Position numbers and translations under genes: made by a program
DNA from: Eriocheir sinensis
Taxonomy: Eukaryota > Arthropoda > Malacostraca > Decapoda > Varunidae
NCBI RefSeq assembly: GCF_024679095.1
Contig: NC_066549.1
Coordinates: 7,630,995 to 7,694,994 of the forward strand
Direction of reading: 5' to 3'
Length of the DNA stretch: 64,000 nt
Notes under the pieces: model-generated
The model's input: the letters and a program-made list of their open reading frames with translations, nothing else
Told to the model about the DNA's origin: nothing
Database searches by the model: none
Part shown: piece after piece, positions 1 through 10,539 of the stretch
How positions within the stretch are numbered: the first letter of the stretch is position 1
Layout of the letters: each line of letters starts with the position of its first letter

Positions 1-335
1 GGAAAGTGATGAGGGAAGTGAGATATGAGATGAGGAGAAAGTGATGAAGGAGGTGAGATTATGAGATGGGAAAGTGATGATGAGGAAGATGACTGAAGAG
101 AGGAGAAAATGATGATAGTGACTGAAGAGATGAGGGGAAAGTGATGAGGGAGGTGAGATATGAGATGAGGAAGATGACTGAAGAGATGAGAAGAAAATGA
201 TGACAGTGACTGAAGAGATGAGGGGAAAGTGATGAGGGAGGTGAGATATGAAATGAGGAAAAAGTGATGAAGGAGGTGAGATTATGAGATGAAGAGGAAG
301 TGATGAGGAAGATAACAAAAAAAAAAAGGAGAAAA
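1..335. repeat. Degenerate purine-rich tandem repeat
   Basis: A block built on GTGATGAGGGAGGTGAGA recurs near 1, 134 and 222, with variable GAAGATGACTGAAGAGATG linkers. No stable reading frame. It looks like a decayed minisatellite of roughly 90-130 bp period that runs in from outside the window. Confidence 0.7.
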
Positions 336-1592
336 TTAAACTTGGATGCTGTTGTGATGTGTTTGTGATGACGTCGAATGGGTAGATGGTGATGATGATG
401 ATAGTGAGGCAGATGAATATGGCTGAAGGTGAAAGGAAGATGATGAAAATGGAGGATGTTGAGTCGGAGAGGTTATGATGTATAAGGAAGTATGAGGATA
501 ATAAGGAGGAAGAGGAAGAGAGGAAGAAGAAGACGGCATGGGAGTGAACCTGGCCGACGTGTTGAAGTGACGATAAGGGTTGAGCTAATGAGATGAAAAG
601 AGGTTAATGAGTAAGGTGGAAATGTGAAGATGACGGGAAAGAGAGGATAAAGACTTCACGGGAGGCTGTTGTAGTAAGCTGTCGATATGAGGAAGATGGG
701 TGAGTGAAATGGATGAATAGATAAGTGTGAGGAAATATGAGGAAATAATGAGTCAACAATGAGGAAGGACATGCATGAGAATATGAAATGCATAGAGAAT
801 ATTGGGCAGTGTGAGGAAGTATCAGGAGATAAAAGGAGGAGGAAGATAGTGTAGAAATATAAAAATAAAAATAAAACAGATAAATAAAAGGAAAGCAAAT
901 GGAAAGACCGACGTAATGGGTTGATGAAGAAGAAGATAGATGAGTTTATGAGACGGATAAGAGAATAGTGAGAAGTATGAGGAAGTATGAGGAGAAAAAT
1001 GAAGTATAGGATAAAGGAAAATGAAGAAAAGGAAACAAACTGACATAATAAGTAGAAGGAAGGAAGTAGATGAAAGTAGATAGTATGAGACAGATAGAGA
1101 ATAATGTGAACTGTAAGGAAGTATGAGAACAAAATAGGACACTGACGTAATGAGATGATAATGAGGGTTAGAGGATGGTTAAATACTGATAAGAAAGGCA
1201 GAAGTGGTGATGATGATGATGATGATGATGATGGTGAAAGTGAAGACGATGGTGTAGTTAATAAGATGGATAAGTAGTTATGAGAAAGTTAGAAGTGATG
1301 ATGATGATGATGAAAGGGAAGAAAATGGTGTAGTGATGATAAAGGTGATGATGAAGGTGATAAAGGGCAAGAAGATGATGTCGTTAATGAGATAAACAGT
1401 GACGAGAGCGGCAGAAGTGATGAAGATGATGGTGAAGAAGATGGAGTAGTGATGAGATAGTTAGAAGTGGTGATGAAGATGATGGTGAAGAAGATGTGTA
1501 GTTAATGAAATGGATAGAGATAGTGATGAACAAAAATTAAAAATGATGATGAAGAGGAAGAAAATGGACAGATAACGATGAGAAAGGATGAA
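336..1592. repeat. Purine-rich low-complexity DNA with (GAT)n runs
   Basis: G/A-rich on the plus strand with short perfect GAT runs (near 1207-1232 and 1299-1312). The Ser/Phe/Leu-rich open frames on the minus strand follow from the composition. No gene, RNA or complex element is visible. Confidence 0.7.
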
Positions 1593-2378
1593 GCAGCGGT
1601 GCCAGATTGTCGTACTTTGAACATTGGATTTATTAGTTTCAGACCCAAAGCTGTTATGCCCACACAAATAATGACCTCTAAATGAAGTTATTGTTAACCC
1701 GGTATCAGCGACGGACCAAATTTGTGGCTTTACCGTGTACCAGCGACGGATCAAATTTGTGGCTTTACCGTGTACCAGCGACGGACCAAATTTGTGGCTT
1801 TACCGTGTACCAGCGACGGACCAAATTTGTGGCTTTACCGTGTACCAGCGACGGACCAAATTTGTGGCTTTACCGTGTACCAGCGACGGGCCAAATTTGT
1901 GGCTTTACCGTGTACCAGCGACGGACCAAATTTGTGGCTTTACCGTGGACCAGCAACGGGCCAAATTTGTGGCTTTACCGTGTACCAGCGACGGGCCAAA
2001 TTTGTGGCTTTACCGTGTACCAGCGACGGACCAAATTTGTGGCTTTACCGTGTACCAGCGACGGACCAAATTTGTGGCTTTACCGTGGACCAACGACGGG
2101 CCAAATTTTTCCCATGATATAAACCCCCAACATAGATGATGCATAAACTGATCACAAATGCGTTGATAGGTATATATTATGAAATGGTTTGCGTGAGAGA
2201 TGATTTTTTCTCGTCAATTCGCTTAGAGGGGCCTTTAAGAAACATGATCCCCGCAGCTACCGGGCTAAAAGTGTTCGTTATTTCCTGTTTCTGTAATAGC
2301 TATGGGTCAGAAAACGGATAATACAATGTGCCAAGTACGATAATACAATGTGCCGAGTACGATAATCTGGCGGCTCTG
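1593..2378. mobile_element. MITE-like element, family M, copy 1 (expanded)
   Basis: The termini are imperfect inverted repeats. The left end begins GCAGCGGTGCCAGATTGTCG and the right end (2355-2378) reads back as a close variant containing GCCAGATTATCGTACTC. The right terminus is partly duplicated, with GTACGATAATACAATGTGCC and its variant in tandem. The interior is dominated by a 12-copy 35-bp minisatellite. No transposase is encoded. The same termini occur at 35741-35936 and 38531-38726, which makes this a dispersed non-autonomous DNA transposon family. Superfamily unknown; target-site duplication not clear. Confidence 0.6.
1702..2110 (+). repeat. 35-bp minisatellite, about 12 copies
   Basis: The landmark CAGCGACGG recurs exactly every 35 bp at 1706, 1741, 1776, 1811, 1846, 1881, 1916, 1951, 1986, 2021, 2056 and 2091 (with small variants). 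Variation is limited to a few sites, such as ACGGACC/ACGGGCC and GTGTACC/GTGGACC. The unit has no stop in any plus frame and 35 is not a multiple of 3, so three overlapping open frames of 131-146 codons arise that encode circular permutations of one 35-residue repeat. That argues against coding function. Confidence 0.9.
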
Positions 2379-2528
2379 GGTAGAAGTGATGATGAAGATG
2401 ATGAAGAGGAAGAAGATGGTATAGTTTATTCGCTTCCCGATGCTCACGGTACTGTACACAAGATGATGATGATGATGGTGATGTTGCCATGACGACCAGA
2501 CGTAACACCAGGCTTTTTGACGTCACGC
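2379..2528. repeat. (GAT)n-containing flank with a CRE palindrome
   Basis: Short GAT runs are followed by a brief complex stretch that includes the palindrome TGACGTCA at 2518-2525, directly before a C-rich pyrimidine tract. Confidence 0.4.
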
Positions 2529-2805
2529 GGAGCACCCCCCCCTCCCCCCCTCCTCCCCCTCCTCCTCTCCCACTTATTTTCCTTTCGTTCTTTCTTTTTC
2601 CTCTCCTTTTTCATCTCTTTTATCCTGTTCTTGCGTTCGTTTCTTGTTTTTCTTCTTCTCCTTCTTCCTCTCATTATCGCTATTTTTGCTTACCTCATTA
2701 TCCTGATTCTTCTTTTGTCCTTTTTTTTTTCACAGTCTTGTTTATCTCATATCACATTATTATTTTTTTGTGGTAGTAGTAGTAGTAGAAGTAGTAGTAG
2801 TGGTG

Positions 2806-2849
<44 letters not shown>

Positions 2850-3420
2850 TGTTGTTGTTGTTGGTGATGGTGGTGATGGTGATGGTGTTAATGGCGATGT
2901 AAGGTTAACTAATGGAAATATTGTATCGTGTTAACCTCCCCTCCTATCGTCACCCATTCACCCCTCTTCATCTTTCTTCACCTTTTTCCTCCCCCATTAT
3001 TTTCTTTCTCCATTTACTCTATCCTCTTTTTCCTCCCCCCTCCCATCGTCTCTCATTTACCCTTCACTTATCCAACTTCCTTCTCTTCCATTTTCCTCTT
3101 TCCTTTTTTACTTCACTCTTGTTTTCCTCCTTCCCTCTCATCACCCGTTCACCCTTCACCTTCTCTTTTCTCTCCCCTTTCCTTCTTTCCTCATTTACTT
3201 TACCTGTTTCCCTTTTCCCCTTTCATCATCACATCTCTCCTCCCACCCTTCCTTTTCTCTCCCCTTTTCTTCTTCCCTCATTTACTTTACCTTTGTTTCC
3301 CTCTTCTCCTCCCATCATCTCACCTTTCCTTTTCTCTCCCCTTTTCTACCTACCCATTATTCCATCTTTCATCTCGGCAAATTTCCTTAACTCTTTGACA
3401 TTCAGCTTTTAACGGTGATA
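2529..3420 (+). repeat. Pyrimidine tract with a central (GTA/GTG)n block
   Basis: A CT-rich strand, interrupted at about 2770-2900 by AGT, GGT and GTT trinucleotide runs. From 3150 to 3350 a roughly 90-100 bp block is imperfectly duplicated (shared CCCTCATTTACTTTACCT). Two overlapping frames of more than 150 codons are open only because stops are compositionally excluded. Confidence 0.7.
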
Positions 3421-3508
3421 TCAACGAGAGAGAATGTATGTTATTATGAAGTTCAGGTATTGCTAGTTTCATGAATTGGTAAAAGTATCAAAAAACAATA
3501 AATATATG

Positions 3509-3660
3509 GTATCAGGACACCTCTCCTCCCAAAATTGACCTATCTTTCGGTCACTTCTCTGGACTCTTTTGTAGGTGCAGTGAGTAGGGGCCTTTTTTTT
3601 TATTGTTTCCTTGTTTTTTTGCCCTTGAACTGTCTCCTTTGCTGTAAAAAAAAAAAAAAA
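3509..3660 (+). mobile_element. SINE-like repeat, family S, copy 1
   Basis: About 150 bp, starting GTATCAGGACACCTCTCCTC, with an internal T-run, then GAACTGTCTCCTTTGCTGTA and an A-run of about 17. Close copies lie at 34835-34993, 34994-35148 and 43582-43740, a partial copy at 36655-36755, and an inverted copy at 47150-47285. The poly-A end and dispersed distribution fit a retroposed short element. I see no obvious tRNA-like promoter boxes, so the origin is uncertain. Confidence 0.6.
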
Positions 3661-3894
3661 ATTGTTAATGAAAAGCGATATCAGCACCTTCGTAAACAAA
3701 CCGCTTAAGTCACTATTTTCTATTTTACAGGAAATCAGAAAAGAACTGTCATTATCTCATTTGGCTTAAGATTTAGGCAGAAATGAAAAGGTCAATTCTA
3801 GAACACTCAAACCCTGAATGTTAGACGAAGGCAATTGTACAAAAATGGACGTCACGTGCTAAAAAAAAATGATGTAGACGAAAACCTGGAAATC
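3661..3894. other. Complex sequence with no recognised feature
   Basis: AT-moderate, non-repetitive. I see no open frame of note, RNA gene or repeat match elsewhere in the window. Confidence 0.5.
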
Positions 3895-4686
3895 GCGTCA
3901 CACTGGACCAAATCTGGTGAGCACGAGCTTTTGCTGGCAGCTTTTGCTCGCGGGATGGCTCGCTCGCGAGCTTTTGCTCCTGCGTGTAGCTCGCTGCTTG
4001 GACGGGGAGCAGCTCGGCGAGCCGCGAGCAGGCAGTCAAATGAGCTCTTTGGTGCACCGATATGTGAATAATATATATTGCCTAGTGTATTGGATCCGTA
4101 TACCCATGATATTAGAGAACTTATTCACATACTCGTTTGATGTTTGATGGTGTTTATAATATTTTGTAATATTGTGAAAAGTAGTGTTGGTTTTTATTTT
4201 GATTTCTGGATCCCTAACCAAGACCAAGACCGCCCAGCTGAAATAAACACTCGCCATGACCACTTTCGCTCCTAGTTCTAGAGTTCATTGGTCCTCCGGT
4301 ATTATGCACTCTTCAATATCTAGAGTCAGGGACCATCCCGAGTTGTGGGACACAGCCATCCACATTTCTGTAAGTCTACGTGAAGAAAATTAGATGGATT
4401 GTTGTACACACCATGGTTCTCCCTTCTCTTCAGCCATGACCGAACCCAGACTCGTCTTTTCTTCTTCTGCGCTCTTTGAATAACGGCAAGTAATCCCGTC
4501 ATAGCTGCACACTTAGCCATAATGCGAAGCGTAGATGTAGTAGCCGTCAGGGCTGAGGCTTTGTTTACAATGTTGCTCGCCGCTCGCCGCTCGTCGCTTG
4601 TCAGTGTGACGACAACAGTGACTTGCTCGCGAGCAAAAGCTGCCAGCAAGAGCTCGTGCTCGCCAGATTTGGGTCCAGTGTGACGC
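3895..4686. mobile_element. PIF/Harbinger-like DNA transposon relic
   Basis: A 792-bp element with terminal inverted repeats of about 60 bp. The left end begins GCGTCACACTGGACC and continues through GAGCACGAGCTTTTGCTGGC; the right end (4626-4686) is its near-perfect reverse complement with a few mismatches and one indel. Subterminal regions at both ends are crowded with GCTCGC/GCGAGC motifs, a common site type for transposase binding. The interior carries a minus-strand fragment resembling the N-terminal part of HARBI1-type transposases. Far too short for an autonomous Harbinger element, so an internally deleted, non-autonomous derivative. Confidence 0.65.
4326..4649 (-). pseudogene. Harbinger-like transposase, N-terminal fragment
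   Basis: A 107-codon minus-strand frame. Residues about 62-85 contain RRVWVRSWLKRRENHGVYNN, which matches the W-V-x-x-W-L-x-R-R-x-x-x-G-x-Y-N-N signature near the start of many PIF/Harbinger (HARBI1-like) transposases. The usual continuation (LL.ELR.ED...F.R.LRM) is missing: the frame diverges after YNN and stops within 25 codons. The DDE nuclease domain is absent. The first ~20 codons run into the terminal inverted repeat. Call based on motif memory, not a search. Confidence 0.5.
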
Positions 4687-4699
4687 CCGCCGATTATTT

Positions 4700-4845
4700 T
4701 ATGAGGGTGACGAATATAATGTTGTGGTAGATAGGTGTAAAGGTGAAGTTGGGGGTCTACCTGTAGCTGCTGGTGGCCTTGGTGTTCATATCAGTCGCCT
4801 TGGCCCTTGAGTCTGTGGTGGGTAAGAATCTTTGATGAACTGCGA
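4700..4845 (+). repeat. Family S tail fragment
   Basis: Contains GTAAAGGTGAAGTTGGG, then a block ending CCCTTGAGTCTGTGGTGGG. The same order (GTAAAGTTGGG, then GGCCTCGGTGCTCATCTCC, then GCCCTTGAGCCTGTG) follows the family S copy at 35149-35275 and occurs inverted near 48245-48300. Probably the downstream half of the same dispersed repeat, here without its upstream half. Confidence 0.5.
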
Positions 4846-4869
4846 AGGTGTCAGGTTGCAGAGTTCTTT

Positions 4870-5068
4870 TATTTGTTGTTGTTGTTGTTGTCTTACGGTA
4901 CGGGAATAGTAAGGTGTGCTCTCATCCCGACATGAAACAGTTATTATATACTACGGATGAGATTGGCATATTTGCTTCAAGTATAGAGTTGTTGTTGTTG
5001 TTGTTGTTCTTCTTCTTCTTCTTCTTCTTCCTCTTCTATTTCTTCTTCTTCTTTTTCTTCTTCTTTTC

Positions 5069-5160
<92 letters not shown>

Positions 5161-5180
5161 TGTGTTATTTATTATTATTG

Positions 5181-5255
<75 letters not shown>

Positions 5256-5290
5256 CTACTACTACTACTACTACAGCCTCTCCAAAAGTC
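4870..5290 (+). repeat. Compound trinucleotide microsatellite
   Basis: Successive (GTT)n, (CTT)n, (TTA)n, (CTA)n, (CAA)n and (CTA)n tracts over about 400 bp. Each step differs from the previous unit by one base. Gives a spurious poly-Leu/poly-Phe/poly-Gln frame. Confidence 0.9.
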
Positions 5291-5394
5291 TTATCATATG
5301 TGAGTGTGTGTAAGCTCCGAGCTGTCTAAGAATATATATAAGCCTTAGTAAGACCAGAGACGTATTATACTCCCTCGTTTCTTCATTAGTCAGG

Positions 5395-5438
<44 letters not shown>

Positions 5439-5740
5439 GCTTTCGTTTTCACTGCTGCTGTATTATTATTTATGCTGCATCCTGAGCTTTTTCTTGGTTA
5501 TTCATCGGTTCAAGAATGTATGGTGAGTATACTTCCTATCTAAAAACCGACCCCCCGCTCAGCTACCCTACATAACAAATAGAATAACACACAATATACG
5601 GTGACATACATACGTTGGCTGCAAATTTTCACAACCACCATCAATAACATTCATTCTTCATCATCTTCATTTTCTTCTTTTTCATCAACATCATCTCTGG
5701 GTTTTCACATCAACCATCCACGTACAACCCACTGACCACA
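5291..5740. other. Mixed complex sequence with (TTG)n at 5395-5440
   Basis: A perfect (TTG)n run of about 45 bp lies within otherwise unremarkable sequence. No gene seen. Confidence 0.5.
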
Positions 5741-6639
5741 TTCATGTACATCTCCCCTCCCCCCCCTTCCCCTCTTTTAGTAACCCCCCTCACGACACAC
5801 ACGTACAGTAACCACCCCTCCCCCCTCTCCCTCCCTCCCTCAGCACCTCCACTTTCCTTACCTACGCCTTCAGGTTCCTCCGCGGGGATTTATTTTTACC
5901 TTCGTGTGAAGTCGGCGGTGCAAAATTAACTCGCCCCCAAGAATTTTTTCCCTACCGAGCATACCTTCTCCCTATGACCCCCCCCCCCCCCTTCCTCCTC
6001 TTACTCCAACCTTACCCCTCCCCCTCCTCCTCCTCCTCCTCCTCCTCCTCGTCCCCTGCCAGCGAGGAACCGGAACCAACAGAAGCAGGTGGTTGGCTGG
6101 GAGATATTTTTACCGCGCCGCTCTGCACTATTCTCCCTGGCGCCCATTTTTGTTTCGGCTTGGTCAATAGTGCTTCGTCTTGCCACACCTCCTCCTCCTC
6201 TTCCTCCTCCTCCCCGTGCTCTACTCTCTTATAGGGGGGGTAAGGGGGGCAGGGGGGCTGTTTAGTGTGGTTTTGTTACTCCCTCTCCCTCCTCTTCCTC
6301 CTCTTCTTCCTCTTCCTCCTTCTTGTCCCTGTTTGTCTGTCTGTTTGTTTGTCTGTTTGTTCTAGTTTCCCTTCCCTTGTCATCTCATTATTCCTTTACT
6401 TCCTATCTCCTAATTCCTCTTTTCCTTTCCTCTTCTATCCCTTTTTTTCTTTTCTTCTTTGGTGTTCCTTCTCCTCCCTTCTTTCCCTTTCCCTCCCCGT
6501 CTTTCCTATTTCCCTTTTCTCTTCTGTCACTTTTTTTTCTTTTCTTCTTTTGTGTTCCTCCTTCCTTCCTCCTTTCCCTTTCCCTCCCCATCATCTCATT
6601 ATCCCTTTACTTCCTACCTCTTTATTCCTTCTTTTCCTT

Positions 6640-7330
6640 TCCTCTTCTGTCCCCATTTTTTTTCTTTCCTCGTTTATCTTATCCTTGTTTCTCTCCTCCT
6701 CCCTCCCTCCCTTTTCTTCCCCTCGTCTTCTCATCAATCTCTTTACTTCCTTCTTCTTCATTCCTCCTTTTCTTCCTCTTCTCTTCCCCCTCTTTTTTTT
6801 CTTTCCTCATTTGCATTATCCTTGTTTCTCTCCTTCTTCCTCCCTTCCTTTTCTTCCCCTCGTCTTCTCATCAATCTCTTTACTTCCTTCTTTTTCATCC
6901 CTCCTTTTCTTCCTCTTCTCTTCCCCCTCTTTTTTTCTTTCCTTGTTTCTCTCCTTCTTCCTCCCGCCCTTTTCTTCCTCGCGTCCCATCATCTATCTCT
7001 TTACGTCCCACTTCTTCGTTCCCCCTCTCCTTCCTCTTCTCTTCCCCTCCTTTTTTTTCTTTCCCTATTTACTTTATCCTTATTTTCCTCTTCTTTCCGC
7101 TCCCTTTCTCTCACTTCCTACTTCTTCATTCCCCCTCTCCTTCCTCTTCTCTTCCCCTCCTTTTTTTTCTTTCCCTATTTACTTTATCCTTATTTTCCTT
7201 TTCTTTCCCCTCCCTTTCCCTCACTTCCTACTTCTTCATTCCCCCTCTCCTTCCTCTTCTCTTCTCCTTTTTTTTCTTTCCTCATTTGCTTTATCCCTAT
7301 TTTCCTCTTTTTCCCCTCCCTTTCCCTCAC
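6640..7330 (+). repeat. Degenerate ~120-bp tandem repeat in the pyrimidine tract
   Basis: A block containing CTTCATTCCCCCTCTCCTTC, then CTTCCCCTCCTTTTTTTTC and CTATTTACTTTATCCTTATT recurs at about 7010-7120, 7120-7240 and 7240-7330. More diverged relatives occur upstream from 6600. Confidence 0.7.
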
Positions 7331-7489
7331 CTCATCTTTCATCAACTTACTTCCTACCTCTTCATTCCTCCTTTCCCTTTCCTCTTCTGTCCTTTTTTTG
7401 TCTTTCCTCGTATATTTTTATCCTCGTTATCCTTCTACCTCCTTCTTCCTAACTCTTCATGCATCCTCTTCTTTCCTCACTTTTTTTAT

Positions 7490-8290
7490 CATCACTTTTA
7501 TTTTTATCCTTGCTTCCCAATCCTTCATTCCTTCCTTCATTCCTCCCTTCCTTCCTCCCTTCCGTCCTCTTCTCTCCCTCATTTTATTTACTTCTTCCCT
7601 GTACCCTTATTTTATCCTTCCTTTCTTCTCCCTCCCTTTCCCTCTCCTTATCACCTACTCAACCCCTCTTCCCAACCCTTCATTTCTCCCTTCCTTCCTC
7701 CCTTCCGTCCTCTTCTCTCCCTCATTTTATTTCCTCCCTCCCTGTATCCTTATTTTATCCTTCCTTTCTTCTCCCTTCCTTTCCCTCTCTTTATCACCTA
7801 CTCGACCCCTCTTCCCAATCCTTCATTCCTCCCTTCCTTCCTCCCTTCCTTCCTCCCTTCCGTCCTCTTCTCTCCCTCATTTTATTTCCTCCCTCCCTGT
7901 ATCCTTATTTTATCCTTCCTTTGTTCTCCCTCCCTTTCCCTCTCCTTATCACCTACTCAACCCCTCTTCCCAACCCTTCATTTCTCCCTTCCTTTCTCTT
8001 CTCTCTCCCCTCCTTTTATTTCCTCCCTCCCTGTACCCTTATTTTATCCTTCCTTTCTTTTCCCTTCCTTTCCCTTTCCTTATCACCAACTCGACCCCTC
8101 TTCCCAACCCTTCATTTCTCCCTTCCTTTCTCTTCTCTCTCCCTTCCTTTTATTTCCTCCCTCCCTGTACCCTTATTTTGTCCTTTCTTTCTCTCTTTCC
8201 CTTCCTTTCCCTTTCCTTGTCACCAACTCGACCCCTCTTCCCAACCCTTCTTTTCTCCCTTTCTCTTCTCTCCCCTCACTGTACCTTTAT
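7490..8290 (+). repeat. Tandem repeat, ~134-155 bp, 5 copies
   Basis: The landmark ACCCCTCTTCCCAA occurs at about 7662, 7805, 7960, 8094 and 8231. Units contain CTCCCTCATTTTATTTCCTC and a TATCACCWACTCRACCCC block. Length changes come from gain or loss of CCTT units. Confidence 0.8.
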
Positions 8291-8640
8291 TTTCCCCTCC
8301 TTACTCTTTCTTTCCCTTCTCTTTCCCTTCCCTTCCCCTTCCCTCGTCATCTCGTCTACCCTTCATCCCTTACCCCCCCACCTCTTCTTCATTTCCTCCT
8401 TCCTTTCTATCTATCCTTTTCCTTTCCTTTCCTCATTTGCATTACCCTCATTTTCCTCCCTCCTTCCTTCCCATCAGCACCCATTCACCTCTCACCCTCC
8501 ACCTTTCCTTTTCTCTCTTCCTTTTTCTTCCTTCACTTACTCTTCCACATTTTCTCTCCTCGCCTCGCTCCATTTCCTCATTTTATCACCCATTCACCCC
8601 CTGCCCCCCCCCCCCTCCCCCTTCGTTCCGTAACCTCATC

Positions 8641-8943
8641 AGACCATATTTGATGCGGGTTCATATTTAACTTTTTTTTTGTCCCATCTTTTCCATTTTT
8701 TTCTGGGTTCACTTTGACTCACTCACTATTTCAAGTTTTGTTCGTTTCAGGGGAATGCTGGTTATTGCTTTTTTTGCTTTGTTTTCTGTTTTTTTGTTTT
8801 TTTTTGCTGGGTTGTGTGTTTTCTTGTAGCCCTCCTCGTGTGTCCTTTTTTTGTACTAAAGTTGTAAAAAATATCTTTATCGCCGTTATTTGTATTGATT
8901 TTGAACATGGTAATCTTTTTCCTAGTACATTTTCTCACTCATT
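8641..8943. other. T-rich sequence, no feature
   Basis: T-rich, with runs of up to nine T. A 78-codon frame here is compositional. Nothing recognised. Confidence 0.4.
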
Positions 8944-9425
8944 CAGTTAGTCAGTCAGTCAGGCAGTTAGTCAGTCAATCGTTCAGTCAGGTAGTTGATC
9001 TGTCACTATTGATTCTTTCACACATTCAGTCAGTAAGTTAGTCGGCATGTCAGTCAATAGGCTCGTCACTAACACCTTCAACCAGTCAGCCAGTCAGTCA
9101 GTCAGTCAGTCACAACTCCCTCAGCCAGTCAGTTAGTCAGTCAGTCAGTCAGTCAGTCAGTCACAACTCCTTCACCCAGTCAGTTAGTAAGTCAGTCAGT
9201 CACAACTCCCTCAGCCAGTCAGTTAGTCATTCATTCAGTCAGTCAGTCAGTCACAACTCCCTCAGCCAGTCAGTTAGTCATTCATTCATTCAGTCAGTCA
9301 GTCAGTCACAACTCCCTCAGCCAGCCAGCCAGTCAGTCAGTCAGTCAGTCACAACTCCCTCAGCCAGTCAGTCAGTCAGTCACAACTCCCTCACCCAGTT
9401 AGTCAGTGTCACTACCTCCCCCATG
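8944..9425 (+). repeat. (AGTC)n tetranucleotide array with higher-order unit
   Basis: Degenerate AGTC repeats alternate with the insert CACAACTCCCTCAGCCAGTC, which recurs at least six times between 9110 and 9400. This gives a second-level unit of about 60-70 bp. Confidence 0.85.
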
Positions 9426-9580
9426 CACTCCTTCCTTCATGCAGTCAGCCAGTCCATCACTCACTCTGCCAGTCTCGTCATGTCTCATTCGCGTGACAGG
9501 AATGCAGGTAGCCAGGTAACTAACAAACTACCTGGGCGTTCAATGTCATTAATCTAGCCTTGTAATACAGTTGTTGTTGT
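9426..9580. other. Complex sequence with a small hairpin
   Basis: CCAGGTA (9512-9518) and TACCTGG (9529-9535) form a perfect 7-bp stem with a 10-nt loop. No associated gene seen. Confidence 0.35.
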
Positions 9581-9592
9581 TGTGGTAATTGC

Positions 9593-9634
<42 letters not shown>

Positions 9635-9655
9635 CATGATCATATATTTGGCAAC

Positions 9656-9730
<75 letters not shown>
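9581..9730 (+). repeat. (TTA)n and (GT)n microsatellites
   Basis: (TTA)n at about 9597-9634 and (GT)n at 9659-9729 (about 35 units), separated by 25 bp. Confidence 0.9.
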
Positions 9731-9759
9731 GAAACTTGTGAGATTTACTGGTTATGGCA

Positions 9760-10195
9760 GAAGTGAAGGGAAAGAGGGGAAGGGGAAGGAGGGGAAAAGG
9801 AAGAGAAGAGAAAGGGAAGAGAGAAAGGGAAGGAAAGGTTAAGGGTAAAACGAAAGAAAGGGAGAGGGGAAAGTAAAAGTGAGGGGAAACGAAAGGAGGG
9901 GAAAAGAAAAGAAAAAGAAGAGAGGAGAAATGAAAAGGAGTAGGGAAGGGGAGGGGAGGGAAAGGTAAAGAAAAAAAAGTAAAATAAAAGAAATGAAGAA
10001 GAAATAAAAGATAAAGGAAAAGAAGGAAGGGGAGGGAAAGGTAAAAGGAAGGGATAGTAAAGGGAAGGGAAGGAAGAGGAAGATGAAAGATAGAAGAAAG
10101 AGAAAAAAGGGAAGAGATGATAAAGGGAAAGAGAAAGGAGAGGAAGGAAGAGAAAAATAAGGACAGCGTATAAGGAGAGAGAGAGAGAGAGAACA
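9760..10195 (+). repeat. Polypurine tract
   Basis: Almost pure A/G over 430 bp, with GGGAAGGGAAAGG-type near-repeats. The 215-codon minus frame across it is compositional. Confidence 0.8.
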
Positions 10196-10329
10196 CATCA
10201 GGCGATTAATATACCAATCGTCTTATATATATACCCCAGCGAAGACTCGAGGAAGGAGGAAGGGGAGAGAGAGAGTCGGGGAAGGGAAGGGGAAGGAAGG
10301 GGGAGAGGAGGAGAGAGGGACCTGACCTT

Positions 10330-10520
10330 CCGGTTCGGCCTGCTTAGAGTGCTGTACTGTTGACTAAATGTGGCACTCCCTGCATACCAGAAGCGTGAGG
10401 CGGCCGGCGACTCCTGGCACTCCTCCGCCTCCCGGGGCTAATTTTGGCGCCAAACTCCGCGGCGTGACGTCAAGAAAGGAAGGAAATTGGCGCGCGCGGG
10501 AATGTCGGTCACGAGTAAGG
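10330..10520. promoter_or_regulatory. CpG-rich island with E2F-like and CRE palindromes
   Basis: An isolated GC/CpG-rich patch in CpG-poor repeats. It holds the 12-bp palindrome TTTGGCGCCAAA (10443-10454, a consensus E2F-type site on both strands), a perfect CRE TGACGTCA (10465-10472), and TTGGCGCGCGCGGGAA (10487-10502), a second E2F-like site. Three sites within 60 bp suggest a promoter or enhancer. No downstream coding exon can be shown within the window. Confidence 0.4.
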
Positions 10521-10539
10521 ATGTTTTTTTTTTTGTTTT

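Larger units (their letters stand above)
5741..8640 (+). repeat. 2.9-kb pyrimidine tract
   Basis: Nearly pure C/T on the plus strand, interrupted by a short mixed segment at 6060-6260. Three overlapping plus frames (up to 776 codons) are open because stop codons need purines. Composition is Ser/Leu/Phe/Pro only, with no domain, so I do not call a gene. Internal sub-repeats are listed separately. Confidence 0.85.

Noticed and set aside
1682..2139. Repeat protein of 35-residue period (three frames)
   Set aside because: The 35-bp unit has no stops, so every plus frame reads the same peptide in a different phase. This is a minisatellite, not a gene.
4848..5303. 151-codon frame with poly-Leu, poly-Phe and poly-Gln
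   Set aside because: Translation of a compound trinucleotide microsatellite; the short N-terminal part has no homology I recognise.
6265..8670. Overlapping plus-strand open frames of 395, 776, 724 and 403 codons
   Set aside because: All lie in a nearly pure pyrimidine tract where stop codons cannot form. Several phases are open at once, residues are only Ser/Leu/Phe/Pro/Ile, and tandem DNA repeats underlie them.
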